A DNA stretch of 64,000 nucleotides, taken from the NCBI RefSeq assembly GCF_016887565.1, contig NZ_CP069396.1, positions 8,662,001 through 8,726,000 on the forward strand. Reading direction: 5' to 3'. This DNA comes from Archangium violaceum (GTDB lineage: Bacteria; Myxococcota; Myxococcia; Myxococcales; Myxococcaceae). A program made the position numbers and the translations under genes. Of the stretch, positions 25,006 to 33,161 are shown piece after piece. The notes under the pieces were generated by a model. That model saw only the letters and a program-made list of their open reading frames with translations. It did not search any database and was not told the origin of the DNA. How positions within the stretch are numbered: the first letter of the stretch is position 1; every line of letters starts with the position of its first letter.

Positions 25006-26361
25006 TCACTCAGCCCGCGTGACCAGCTTGTTGAGGTGAGTGCCCTCGGTGACGATCTCCTTGGCCAGCCTCCGGAGTTCCGCCGTCAGTGCCTCCCTGC
25101 ACTGCTGCATGCTACGACAGCCCTTCATCGCGTCCCTCAGACGATCGAGCACTTCCTCATGGTACTCCTGCGGATGCGGGCCGACGTGGCCCCTGACGCG
25201 CACCTTGTTCGCCGGATCGTCCAGCGACATGCCAGCCTGATCAAAGAGCTGCTTGAACTTGGGAGTCCACGGGCCACCACTGTGGGTGGCATCGGTCCAT
25301 TTGTCGGTGGCGATGTGATGCTCGGGCCCCTCCACGTCCACCGGCCTGGAAGCCGCCCCATACACGCTCTGGGCCGTGGCAGCGACTGCATTGGGAGCCA
25401 GGGCGATGGTGACGGCATCTGCGGTCACGGCCACGGCTTCCACCTGCGCAACTTCAGCCAGTTGGATTCCCACCCGCGCCACACCCGCCGCTGACGCTCG
25501 AGCCGAGCCGGGCAGGTTGGTCACCTTCGCCGAGAAGCTGGCGGCTGTCTGACCGATGGCGGCAGTGAGCAGCAGTGCGAAGGCCCGCGCCGCATTCTTC
25601 CCCATCACCTTGCCGTACTTCTTCCCGGCCTCGCGGATCGCCGCAAACGAGGTGGCGTGATCCTGCTCCTCCACCAGCCGCCTGAAGCCCTGGATGAGCG
25701 TCCAGAACGTGTCCACCCCGATGTAGCAGACGAAGGTGGCCGTGACGACCGTCGCCAGCCCCTTGGAGAACACCGGTTCGGGCGCCAGCCACATCGCGGC
25801 GTAGATCGCCATCGTCCAGTAGAGCGACGCCTTGATCGCCTCCGGGTCGGCCATGTCCTTGAAGGCCTGCATCATCTCCGGAACGATCTCCTCGATGGCG
25901 AAGGACATGCCCAGAGCGTAGCGGCCATCCCCGGTGAGGAGAGGGTTGTTCATCAGCACGTTCCGGCAATCCCCAGGCTTCCCGAGGGCCTCGCAGAACC
26001 GCAGGTACTCCTGGGTCACTCGCACATTCACCTCGGCCCACTGCGAAGCCGAGAGCGGCTCGTCCAGAGGAACGACACCGTCGCGCTGGGTGTACCGGTA
26101 CCAGCCACTGCGTGGGGGGACCTCGAACAGCTCCCTCGCGGCTTTCTCAGGGTTGACCGAGGGCCTCTTCTGCCGGATCTCCTTCGCGATGGCCCGCGTG
26201 AACTCCTCCTCCCCCAACTCCACCGGCCTGACATCGTCCGTACGGGGGACGTGGATGAGGGGCTGGTCTTGTCCCGTGTCGAGGCGTACCACGCGCGTGG
26301 GGCTGCACGAGGTGGACAGGGCCAAGAACAAGGCCGCAACGACCAGACGACGAGGAGCCAT
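25006..26361 (-). CDS. SitA5/6-type polymorphic toxin lipoprotein with C-terminal AHH nuclease domain
   Basis: A 451-residue protein with a lipoprotein signal (LVVAALFLALSTSC, Cys 19) followed by VVRLDTGQDQPLIHVPRTDD, the start of SitA5/SitA6 toxins. The middle is hydrophobic/helical (YALGMSFAIEEIVPEMMQAF, AAMWLAPEPVFSKGLATVV, YGKVMGKNAARAFALLLTAA). The C-terminus is an AHH-type HNH nuclease: EHHIATDK (about 344-351), PWTPKFKQLFDQAGMSLDD, NKVRVRGHVGPHPQEYHEEV. In Myxococcus, Sit lipoproteins pass between kin by TraA/B-dependent outer-membrane exchange and poison recipients lacking the matching SitI. By family logic this protein cuts nucleic acid in non-immune siblings. Confidence 0.88.
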   Translation of the reverse strand: MAPRRLVVAALFLALSTSCSPTRVVRLDTGQDQPLIHVPRTDDVRPVELGEEEFTRAIAKEIRQKRPSVNPEKAARELFEVPPRSGWYRYTQRDGVVPLDEPLSASQWAEVNVRVTQEYLRFCEALGKPGDCRNVLMNNPLLTGDGRYALGMSFAIEEIVPEMMQAFKDMADPEAIKASLYWTMAIYAAMWLAPEPVFSKGLATVVTATFVCYIGVDTFWTLIQGFRRLVEEQDHATSFAAIREAGKKYGKVMGKNAARAFALLLTAAIGQTAASFSAKVTNLPGSARASAAGVARVGIQLAEVAQVEAVAVTADAVTIALAPNAVAATAQSVYGAASRPVDVEGPEHHIATDKWTDATHSGGPWTPKFKQLFDQAGMSLDDPANKVRVRGHVGPHPQEYHEEVLDRLRDAMKGCRSMQQCREALTAELRRLAKEIVTEGTHLNKLVTRAE

Positions 26362-26533
26362 GAGACACCCTCCAGCTCGAGGAGGGTTCGAGTCTACGGA
26401 CGGGGTACTCCAGAGACGATGACGCCCCAGGTCCTATTCGCATTCCACCACGGGGGTGAAGCTGCCCGGCCTCCCCTCCACGGCGGTGCACCTGGTGTGC
26501 CGCACGTGCCCTACCGGGTTGGACGCATGACGT

Positions 26534-27307
26534 CTAGCGCTGGCCCCGGGTGCGTGCCTGGATGAACACCTCGAGTCCATCCAGGACGCGCTGCAAACCG
26601 AACTCGAAGGCATGTGCGGGATGGGTCGCGGCCCCGAACTCCGCCCCCGCCGCCGAGCCCACCCGGGCCGCGGTGGGGTAGCGCTGGGGATCCAGCACCT
26701 TCTCCAACAGCGGAGCGTGCGCCGCCCACCACTGCTCATCGCTCATGCCGGTGTGCCGCTCGGCCTGCGCTGCCTCCACCGAGCGGCGCGCCGCCCCCTC
26801 CACGTGCCCCGCCACCAGGCTCACCACCGAGTCCATCTCCACGTCGGTCAGGCCAATCCCCTCCACCGCACGCAGCTCGTGGTCATACCGGGCGATGAGG
26901 TTCGGTCCCATCACCGGCCGGCTCTTCGCGATGTGCAGCATCCACGGATGCCGGTGGTAGAGCGCCCAGTTCTCCCGGGCGATCCGCTCCAGCCGCCCCC
27001 GCCAGCCCCCGGATACGTCCTCGCTCCGCGGAAGCTCGCCGTAGGCCCGGTCCAGCATGACGTCGATCAGCTCCGCCTTGCTCGGCACGTAGGTGTACAG
27101 CGACATGGGGGCCACCTTCAGCGCGTCCGCCACCCGCCGCATGGACAGCGCTCCCAGCCCCTCCGCGTCCGCCAGCGCGATCGCCTCCTGGACGATCTGT
27201 TCCACCGTCAGCCGGGGCTTGGGCCCCCGCTTTCCACGCTCCTGGAGCCCCCACAGCAACTCGATGCTCCGCTGGGGATCTCCACTGCCGCTGTACTCGG
27301 TCGTCAC
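26534..27307 (-). CDS. TetR/AcrR family regulator with TetR_C-type ligand domain
   Basis: A 257-residue protein. I place the start at GTG 27307 (GGGAAG upstream), because a longer frame to 27343 would run through the operator repeat. The helix-turn-helix segment is PRLTVEQIVQEAIALADAEG, then LSMRRVADALKVAPMSLYTYVPSKAELIDVM. The C-terminal ~150 residues resemble the tetracycline-repressor ligand domain (YHRHPWMLHIAKSRPVMGPN, EMDSVVSLVAGHVEGAARR). It is divergent from the epoxide-hydrolase-like gene and likely represses both through the repeated GTACACCGTAC element between them. The inducer is unknown. Confidence 0.88.
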   Translation of the reverse strand: MTTEYSGSGDPQRSIELLWGLQERGKRGPKPRLTVEQIVQEAIALADAEGLGALSMRRVADALKVAPMSLYTYVPSKAELIDVMLDRAYGELPRSEDVSGGWRGRLERIARENWALYHRHPWMLHIAKSRPVMGPNLIARYDHELRAVEGIGLTDVEMDSVVSLVAGHVEGAARRSVEAAQAERHTGMSDEQWWAAHAPLLEKVLDPQRYPTAARVGSAAGAEFGAATHPAHAFEFGLQRVLDGLEVFIQARTRGQR

Positions 27308-27337
27308 CCCGTCATTCTTCCCACAAGCGGAAATACT

Positions 27338-27383
27338 GTACACCGTACGCGGTTATAGAGTAGAGAATCCGTACACCGTACGG
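27338..27383. promoter_or_regulatory. Two copies of a GTAC-ACC-GTAC inverted repeat, probable TetR operators
   Basis: GTACACCGTACG occurs at 27338-27349 and again at 27371-27382; around the second copy the arms extend to CCGTAC/GTACGG (27369-27383). The centres (27343 and 27376) are 33 bases apart, about three helical turns, so two dimers would bind the same DNA face. An A/T-rich segment with possible -10 sequences (TTATAG, TAGAGAAT) lies between. Location and symmetry suggest control of both divergent genes. Confidence 0.65.
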
Positions 27384-27397
27384 AGTGGAGGAGCCCC

Positions 27398-28591
27398 ATG
27401 CGTTCGACCCGGGAAGAGAGCCGTGAGATCCGTCCCTTTCACATCGACGTTCCCCAAGCGGAGCTGGACGAGCTGCGAGAGCGGCTGGGGCGCACCCGCT
27501 GGCCGGACGAGCTGCCCGGGGCCGGTTGGCGCCATGGCGCGTCCCTGGGCTACCTGAAGGAGCTGGCCGCGTATTGGCGCACCACCTACGACTGGCGAGC
27601 CCACGAGGCCACACTCAACAGCCACCCGCAGTTCATCACCCGCATCGACGGGCAGGACATCCACTTCCTGCACGTGCGCTCGCCCGAGCCCCACGCACTG
27701 CCGCTGATCCTCACCCACGGCTGGCCCAGCTCGATCGTGGAGTACCTCGACGTCATCGGCCCGCTCACGAATCCCCGAGCCCACGGTGGAGACCCCGCCG
27801 ATGCCTTCCACCTGGTCATCCCCTCGCTCCCGGGCTACGGGTTCTCCGGACCCACGCACGAGGCGGGCTGGGGCTCGCGCCGCATCGCCCGGGCCTGGGC
27901 CGAGCTGATGCAGCGGCTCGGCTACACACGCTACGGCGCCCAGGGCGGCGACTGGGGCACGTGGATCTCCCGCGAGCTCGGCCTGCTCGTACCCGACCGG
28001 GTCGTGGGCGTGCACACCAACGGGCTCATCACCTTCCCGGTGGGAGCGCCCGGCGAAATGGAGGGCCTGAGCGACGCCGATCAGGCCCGCCTGGCATTCG
28101 CGGACCACTACCAACGTGAGTTGTATGGCTACAAGAAGATCCAATCCACGCGGCCCCAGACCCTGGCCTACGGTCTGACAGACTCCCCCGTGGGCCAGCT
28201 GGCATGGATCATCGGGGTGTTCAAGGAGTGGACCGACTGCACCCACTCGCCCGAGGACGCCATCAGCCGGGACCGCCTGCTCACCAACGTCATGGTGTAT
28301 TGGCTCACCCAGACGGCCCACTCCTCGTCCCGTTCCTTCGTCGAGACTCCGGACACTCCCGAGGATGCGGATCTCGCGGAGGACGTGAAGCCGACGCCGG
28401 TGCCCACCGGGGTGGCGCTCTTCCCCCGTGACATCCTGCGGCCCATCCGCCGCTTCGCCGACCGCGATCATACGAACATCCTTCATTGGAAGGAGTTCGA
28501 CCGCGGCGGCACCTTCGCCGCCCTGGAGGAGCCCGACCTCTTCATCGGCGACGTGCGGGAGTTCTTCCGCCGCGTGCGCTCGAACAGGTAA
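27398..28591 (+). CDS. Epoxide hydrolase family protein (alpha/beta hydrolase) with His-to-Thr change at the catalytic base
   Basis: A 397-residue protein from ATG 27398 (GTGGAGGAG upstream). The N-terminal epoxide hydrolase domain ([34 protein letters not shown]) is followed by an alpha/beta-hydrolase core: oxyanion motif [11 protein letters not shown], nucleophile elbow [10 protein letters not shown] (Asp 185), and the C-terminal [20 protein letters not shown]. In relatives that last motif is RGGHFAALE, His being the general base; here the codon is ACC (Thr 372). Either the enzyme is impaired or another residue substitutes. No signal peptide, so cytoplasmic. It is probably controlled by the divergent TetR protein. 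Confidence 0.88.
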   Translation: MRSTREESREIRPFHIDVPQAELDELRERLGRTRWPDELPGAGWRHGASLGYLKELAAYWRTTYDWRAHEATLNSHPQFITRIDGQDIHFLHVRSPEPHALPLILTHGWPSSIVEYLDVIGPLTNPRAHGGDPADAFHLVIPSLPGYGFSGPTHEAGWGSRRIARAWAELMQRLGYTRYGAQGGDWGTWISRELGLLVPDRVVGVHTNGLITFPVGAPGEMEGLSDADQARLAFADHYQRELYGYKKIQSTRPQTLAYGLTDSPVGQLAWIIGVFKEWTDCTHSPEDAISRDRLLTNVMVYWLTQTAHSSSRSFVETPDTPEDADLAEDVKPTPVPTGVALFPRDILRPIRRFADRDHTNILHWKEFDRGGTFAALEEPDLFIGDVREFFRRVRSNR

Positions 28592-28617
28592 CCCGCCCCA
28601 GCTCCGCCGCCAGGATG

Positions 28618-29970
28618 TCAGTCCTTGCGCGGAGGAGAGATCTTCCGGAAGAACACCACCGCGTCCGCGTTCCGCCCCACGGGGCCGTGCGCGTATGAGC
28701 TCGGGTTCCCGTAGTCCGTGACTTCGTCGAGCAGTGTCCCCGGTGGGCGCTGACGCAGGTCGAGCAGGAATGCATCGCCATGAGGTGCGAGCGCGGCCTC
28801 GACGCTGCCCTCGCGTAGCGGCACGCGGCGGGTGACAGGCTGTCGGCCGTCGGGCATGAGGTGCTCTCCCTCGGGGGCCAGCAGCCAGAACACGAAGACC
28901 TCCTGGGGGCGTGGCTCCACGACATGGGTGCCGATGGAGCGCCACATCGGCTCGTGCTCGCCGTCCGACGGGCCGGCCCTCAGCGTCGAGGAGTCGCGAG
29001 ACAGGTGCGTGTTGTGACCCAGGAGGATGAGCTTCTCGCCGGGGTGTGCCTCGAGCCAACGATCGAGGGTCTTGTGCATGAACTCCTCGCGCCGCGCGTA
29101 GAAGCGGTGTCGGTCCGCGAGTGTCCGCGACTGCAGCCGGCCGAGCTGGAACACGAACGACTCGGAGAGCGCGTCGAGCTGCTCCAGCAGGCGTGTCGCC
29201 ACTGCCTCGCCGAAGGCCGCGCGGTAGGGAGCCGGATCCTCGCGGACTTCTTCGGCGAGCTTGAACACTCGCAGGGCCTCGTCGCCGAGGGACTCGCCTT
29301 CGACCAGCGCGAGGCGCGCGAGCAGCCCCTGGGCTTCGGCGCGGTCGGCATGAGGCGCCAGCGTGTCGCGGAGATCCTGATAGCCTCCGCCGAGAATGCC
29401 CTCGGTGTCGAAGCCGAAGAAGTGCAGCCGCTCGGTGCCCGGCGCGCGAGACTCGCTGAGCTCGCGCATCGCATGAGCGAAGCGCTTCTCCTCGGCGGCG
29501 AAGGCGGTGGTGGCCTCACGGTCGGACTCGGTCCGCGGCTGGAAGCGCTCGAGCTCCCGCCGCTCCTGCGGAGTCGCCCCGGAGTAGCCATGGAGCACCA
29601 CGCGCTCGAGCGAAGCCGGGTCGCCAAGCTCCAGGAAGCGATCGATGCGCGCCGCATCGGAGGTTCCCATCTCCATGCCCACGTGGCGGAAGCCACGCGC
29701 GAAGAGATGACGCAGGAGCGCGAGGCGGTACGGGTACTTCTCGTGGATGTAGTGATCGGGCTCGCCGAGATAGACGATGCGCGCATCCCCGATCATCGCA
29801 TCCACTCGCTCCGCGACCCTGGGCTCGAGCTGGGTGGACTCTGGGTCGGACCACCCCGTGCTGTTCGCTCGCACCCACGCGGAGTCGAGCTTCGCGCCGG
29901 AACAACCGGCCAGAAGAGCCGCCAGTGCCGTGAGCACGCGCACGCATCCCATGCCTTCTGACTTCCCCAT
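28618..29970 (-). CDS. Erythromycin esterase-like lipoprotein (EreA/ChaN-like fold)
   Basis: A 450-residue protein from ATG 29970 (GGAGGA just upstream). Its signal peptide ends in LAALLAGC (Cys 23). The core has the erythromycin-esterase-type motifs YLGEPDHYIHEKYPYRLALL, FRHVGMEMG, HFFGFDTEGI, ILLGHNTHLSRDSSTL and VVEPRPQEVFVFWLL. True Ere enzymes hydrolyse the macrolide lactone ring. Many relatives have other, unknown substrates, and the lipid anchor outside the cytoplasm is unusual for a resistance esterase. I therefore do not claim macrolide resistance. It is convergent with the epoxide-hydrolase-like gene. Confidence 0.82.
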   Translation of the reverse strand: MGKSEGMGCVRVLTALAALLAGCSGAKLDSAWVRANSTGWSDPESTQLEPRVAERVDAMIGDARIVYLGEPDHYIHEKYPYRLALLRHLFARGFRHVGMEMGTSDAARIDRFLELGDPASLERVVLHGYSGATPQERRELERFQPRTESDREATTAFAAEEKRFAHAMRELSESRAPGTERLHFFGFDTEGILGGGYQDLRDTLAPHADRAEAQGLLARLALVEGESLGDEALRVFKLAEEVREDPAPYRAAFGEAVATRLLEQLDALSESFVFQLGRLQSRTLADRHRFYARREEFMHKTLDRWLEAHPGEKLILLGHNTHLSRDSSTLRAGPSDGEHEPMWRSIGTHVVEPRPQEVFVFWLLAPEGEHLMPDGRQPVTRRVPLREGSVEAALAPHGDAFLLDLRQRPPGTLLDEVTDYGNPSSYAHGPVGRNADAVVFFRKISPPRKD

Positions 29971-30104
29971 GTTTCCTCCAGTCCGATGACCGTGATGAAG
30001 AGGACCGCGGAGGGTAGTCGGCGAGCGTGACTGGAGAATGACTGGGAGGGCGGGTAATCGTGGGCTGGGATGTCCGGACGGCACCACGCCCTCAGGACGG
30101 TCGG

Positions 30105-30641
30105 CTAAGGAACCCAGCCGGGCAACGCGGCGGCCTGCTTCACCCAGGTCGCCATCTGGGCCTCGTCGAGCTCGTCGCCTTCGCGGATGTCGAGGTAGCG
30201 CGTGTTCTTGTCCTTGCTGGGGCCGGGCGGGACCGGTCGCAGCGACGTGCCGCGGAAGAAGGTCACCTTGACGTAGTGGGTGAAGACGTGGAACCCCAGG
30301 AACCAGCCCTGGCCTTCGATGCCGTACAACGGCGTGTTCCACTTCACGGCCTTGCGCACGTTGGGCACGTTCCGCACGATGAGCGCGTCGAGCCAGCGCC
30401 CGACGTCACTCTTCCAGCCCGGCATCGCGGCGATGTACGCCTGCACCGGGGCGTCGCCGTCGGCCTTCGCGATTTGTGGATTGCCGCCTGAAAGGAGTTT
30501 CACCGGCTTGGCCTCACTCGCACCTGGCTTGGCCTTGGTGCCTGCCTTCGGCGTGGACTTGGACCTGGTGGCCGACTTGCGTGGCTTGCTCGCGCGCGAC
30601 GTGCCCTTGGCCTTGGGCTTCGCCTTGCTCTCAGTCATCAT
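30105..30641 (-). CDS. DUF1801 domain protein with Lys-rich N-terminal tail
   Basis: A 178-residue protein. The first 45 residues are a Lys/Ala/Ser/Pro tail (KAKPKAKGTSRASKPRKSAT) like that of histone-like DNA-binding proteins. The remaining part is a DUF1801 (YdhG-like) domain: VQAYIAAMPGWKSDVGRWLD, RKAVKWNTPLYGIEGQGWFL, VKVTFFRGTSL and YLDIREGDELDE. DUF1801 proteins are small cytoplasmic proteins of unknown activity, often beside SRPBCC/AHSA1 genes. Fittingly, its start overlaps the stop of an AHSA1-like gene tail (ATGATGA). Confidence 0.88.
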   Translation of the reverse strand: MMTESKAKPKAKGTSRASKPRKSATRSKSTPKAGTKAKPGASEAKPVKLLSGGNPQIAKADGDAPVQAYIAAMPGWKSDVGRWLDALIVRNVPNVRKAVKWNTPLYGIEGQGWFLGFHVFTHYVKVTFFRGTSLRPVPPGPSKDKNTRYLDIREGDELDEAQMATWVKQAAALPGWVP

Positions 30642-30733
30642 TCGTCCCTTTTTATTAGATGGTTCTCGAGCCGCTCCAGGTGTTCATCCCAGAACCGTTC
30701 ATAGTACGCCATCCAGTCCCGTACGGGCCTGAG
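30638..30733 (-). pseudogene. 3' remnant of an SRPBCC/AHSA1-type gene
   Basis: The 31 codons before the TGA at 30638-30640 encode LRPVRDWMAYYERFWDEHLE and a short tail, the C-terminal helix typical of AHSA1/SRPBCC proteins. Upstream in the same frame the sequence turns into non-homologous residues, and only about 130 bases separate it from the next gene's stop codon. The rest of the domain (about 130 residues) is missing. Its stop overlaps the DUF1801 start, a normal operon arrangement, so I infer deletion of an upstream partner gene. Confidence 0.5.
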
Positions 30734-30866
30734 CCGCGCAGGGATGAGGCTCCCACAAATGGGGGCAGAGCCGAAGCCGGAAGAGGCGAGCGGGCCAGCA
30801 CAGACAGCGGTGAGGGTGGAGCCGACGAAGGAGCGCACGCCGCCGCAGGGGAGTCTCGTCGCGAAG

Positions 30867-31877
30867 TCACACACGTTGAACGCGGGTACCGAACTCTTTC
30901 AACCGTGCGATCACGTAGGCCGGGTCGAGCAGTCCCTCGGGGTGGTAGAGCCCTGGCGATACGGGAGGACCTCCCGCGAGGCCGAGCAGCCGCTCTACCG
31001 CGAGCGCCGCGCCTCGGGCGCTCATGCCGGAGTGCACGTCGCCGTCGGAGAGCTCGTGACGGACGCGTCCCGTCGTCCCGTCCTTCCGCTCGCCCACGAT
31101 TTCGATGATGACCTCGTGTGAAAGGCCTTGGCCGGGGCGGCGGCTGGCCGTGGGCCTCACCGCGAAGTCGAGGCGAACGGTTCTGGCGTCCGTCGCGGCC
31201 GCGAGGCTCACGACGTCGAGCAGCGGGTAGGCCTGCCCCTTCCACTCCGTTCCATCCACACCTCGGAAGACGCGGGTTGCTTCCTCTCCCCGGGCCCAGA
31301 GGAACTTCCCGTCCTCGAGCATCAGCGGATGCGGCACGCTCTGGGCGACACGCTCCAGGTCGCCTTTCGCCGCGGGCCCACCCACGTCCTCCTCATCGAA
31401 GACCGCGCCGATTTCGATGGAGTGAATGCGCTGGAACTCCCTGGCGAAGTGGAGGGCCGCCAGCGTCACCGTTCCGCCGAGGAAGTGGCCGAGCATGAGG
31501 ATGGGGGCGCTGCCAGGCTTCTGGATGTAGTGCGCTACCGCTGGCCCGATGTCGAAGACGAAGTCCGAGAAGGCGACATAGGGGATGCCCTTTGCCTGCG
31601 CGTACTTCAGCGAATGGAGCGAGGTGTCCTTCAGGAACACGACCACGGCACTGAAGGCCGCATCGGTGGGGAGGCCCAGGTCCTGGCGCTCCAGGTCGAT
31701 TCTCACCGCATTCGCACCGCCGAGCTCCTTCGCGAGCGCGTCGGCCCGGGCGAGGTCTCGCGCGCCGATGGTCATGGCAAGGGCTGGCTGGAGCCGACGA
31801 AGTGCTCGGGCCGCGCGACCGCCGACGACGCCGGAGCCTCCGATGATGAGAACGGATGGATTCATGGGGGATGACAT
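30867..31877 (-). CDS. Saccharopine dehydrogenase-like NAD(P)-binding protein, copy 2 of a tandem pair
   Basis: A 336-residue protein starting at ATG 31877 with CCAGGAG ten bases upstream. The N-terminal Rossmann motif is VLIIGGSGVVGGRAARALRR, and ARDLARADALAKELGG carries the basic residues expected for NADP. The downstream region (SLKYAQAKGIPYVAFSDF, FDEEDVGGPAAKGDLERV, LERLLGLAGGPPVSPGLY) aligns closely with the neighbouring 31939-32949 gene, so the two are tandem duplicates. The C-terminal half differs from lysine-pathway saccharopine dehydrogenases and the substrate is unknown. It lies 61 bases behind its paralogue. Confidence 0.85.
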   Translation of the reverse strand: MSSPMNPSVLIIGGSGVVGGRAARALRRLQPALAMTIGARDLARADALAKELGGANAVRIDLERQDLGLPTDAAFSAVVVFLKDTSLHSLKYAQAKGIPYVAFSDFVFDIGPAVAHYIQKPGSAPILMLGHFLGGTVTLAALHFAREFQRIHSIEIGAVFDEEDVGGPAAKGDLERVAQSVPHPLMLEDGKFLWARGEEATRVFRGVDGTEWKGQAYPLLDVVSLAAATDARTVRLDFAVRPTASRRPGQGLSHEVIIEIVGERKDGTTGRVRHELSDGDVHSGMSARGAALAVERLLGLAGGPPVSPGLYHPEGLLDPAYVIARLKEFGTRVQRV

Positions 31878-31938
31878 GGTGGATGCACTCCTGGGGTTGT
31901 TCTGGGAATGGACCGTCTGGGGACGTGCTGGCCGCCGC

Positions 31939-32949
31939 TCACACCCGACGGATGCGGGTGCCGATCTCCTCCAGGCGCCGCACCATGTAGGCCGGGTCGA
32001 TGAGGACGTGCGGGAGGTAGAGACCTGGCGCCACGGGCGGGCCGCCCGCCAGGCCGAGCAACCGCTCGAGGCCCACGGCGACGCACTGGGCCGTCACGGG
32101 CGCCTGACCCGCCGGATGGACGAGCTCGTAGCGGACGCGTCCCGTCGTTCCATCCCGCTGCTGGCCCGACAGCTCGATGATGATTTCCGTCGAGAAGGGC
32201 TCGCCGCGCCTGCGGGTCGCTGACTGCCCCACCGCGAGGTCGAACCGGATGGACCGGGCGTCGGTTGCTCCGGCGAGGCTCATGAGGTCGAGCGGTGCGT
32301 AGGCCTGGACCCGCAGCTCCGCTCCGTCCACGCCCACGAGGGTGCGTGCCGCGTCCTCGCCCTGGGCCCAGCGCCACTTGCCGTCCTCGAGGAGAAGGGA
32401 GCTCGCCGCGGCCTTCGTCATGCGCTCGAAGTCGGCATACGCCGCCGGTCCGCCCATGTCCTCCTCATCGAGCACCGCGGCGATTTCGATGGCCTCGAGG
32501 GTCCGGAACTCCCTGGCGAAGTGCAGGGCTGGCAGCGTGGCGGCTCCTGCCAGCCAGAGGCTGTCCATGAGGATGGGCGCGCCGCCGGGCTTGTGGATGT
32601 AGAGCCCCACCTCCGGTCCGACTTCGAACAGGGCCGTCGAGATGCTGACGTAGGCCGCCCCCGTGGCCTGCGCGTACCGCAGCGAGTTGAGGGTGTCGTC
32701 CTTCACGAACATGGCGATCGCGCTGAAGGACTTCCCGGCAGGCAGGCCCAGGTCCGGTCGCTCCAGCTCAATCCTCGCGGTGTCCGCGCCGCCCACCTCC
32801 CTGGCGACGGCGTCGGCCCGGGCCAGGTCGCGTCCTCCAATCGTGATGGGCAGCTCCGGGTGGAGCCGGCGGAGCATCTTCGCGGCCTGGGAGCCGACGA
32901 GGCCGGAACCTCCAATGATGAGGACGGGCTGCTGCGTATTCGTGGACAT
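31939..32949 (-). CDS. Saccharopine dehydrogenase-like NAD(P)-binding protein, copy 1 of a tandem pair
   Basis: A 336-residue protein; ATG 32949 has AGGAGC upstream, and an in-frame start 21 bases earlier is less likely. The Rossmann motif is VLIIGGSGLVGSQAAKMLRR, followed by GGRDLARADAVAREVGG. Later shared motifs are VLDEEDMGGPAAYADFERM and LERLLGLAGGPPVAPGLYLP. It is the first gene of the minus-strand pair and diverges from a TetR-family gene. A 29-bp palindrome 72 bases upstream of its start is the likely operator. The pair probably performs an inducible NADP-dependent reaction of unknown substrate. Confidence 0.85.
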   Translation of the reverse strand: MSTNTQQPVLIIGGSGLVGSQAAKMLRRLHPELPITIGGRDLARADAVAREVGGADTARIELERPDLGLPAGKSFSAIAMFVKDDTLNSLRYAQATGAAYVSISTALFEVGPEVGLYIHKPGGAPILMDSLWLAGAATLPALHFAREFRTLEAIEIAAVLDEEDMGGPAAYADFERMTKAAASSLLLEDGKWRWAQGEDAARTLVGVDGAELRVQAYAPLDLMSLAGATDARSIRFDLAVGQSATRRRGEPFSTEIIIELSGQQRDGTTGRVRYELVHPAGQAPVTAQCVAVGLERLLGLAGGPPVAPGLYLPHVLIDPAYMVRRLEEIGTRIRRV

Positions 32950-33020
32950 GGCGGGAGGGCTCCTCTGCATGGCGGGGCGGCGGCGTGACCGGAAGCGGTC
33001 GCGCCCATCCGGCCCAGATT

Positions 33021-33049
33021 CCTACCTTTAGTAAGTTACCAATAGTAGG
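33021..33049. promoter_or_regulatory. 29-bp palindrome, probable operator of the divergent TetR regulator
   Basis: The element is symmetric about the G at 33035: inner GTAA/TTAC (33031-33039) and outer CCTAC (33021-33025) / GTAGG (33045-33049) are exact mirror arms, and 11 of 14 position pairs match overall. It lies in an A/T-rich pocket between the dehydrogenase pair (-) and the TetR gene (+). Confidence 0.65.
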
Positions 33050-33161
33050 TTCGCCACGATTTGTTCATAGGGAGGGCGAGGGGCAGTGACGCGGCTCGTG
33101 CTCCGCGCCTGGCGGCGAGTTACAGTCACTTGACACCGGTTCAGGTGCGAGCCGCGTTGCC

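Noticed and set aside
28618-29970. Macrolide resistance gene (erythromycin esterase)
   Set aside because: The fold matches, but the protein is a predicted lipoprotein and the family is broad; no resistance claim can be made from sequence alone.
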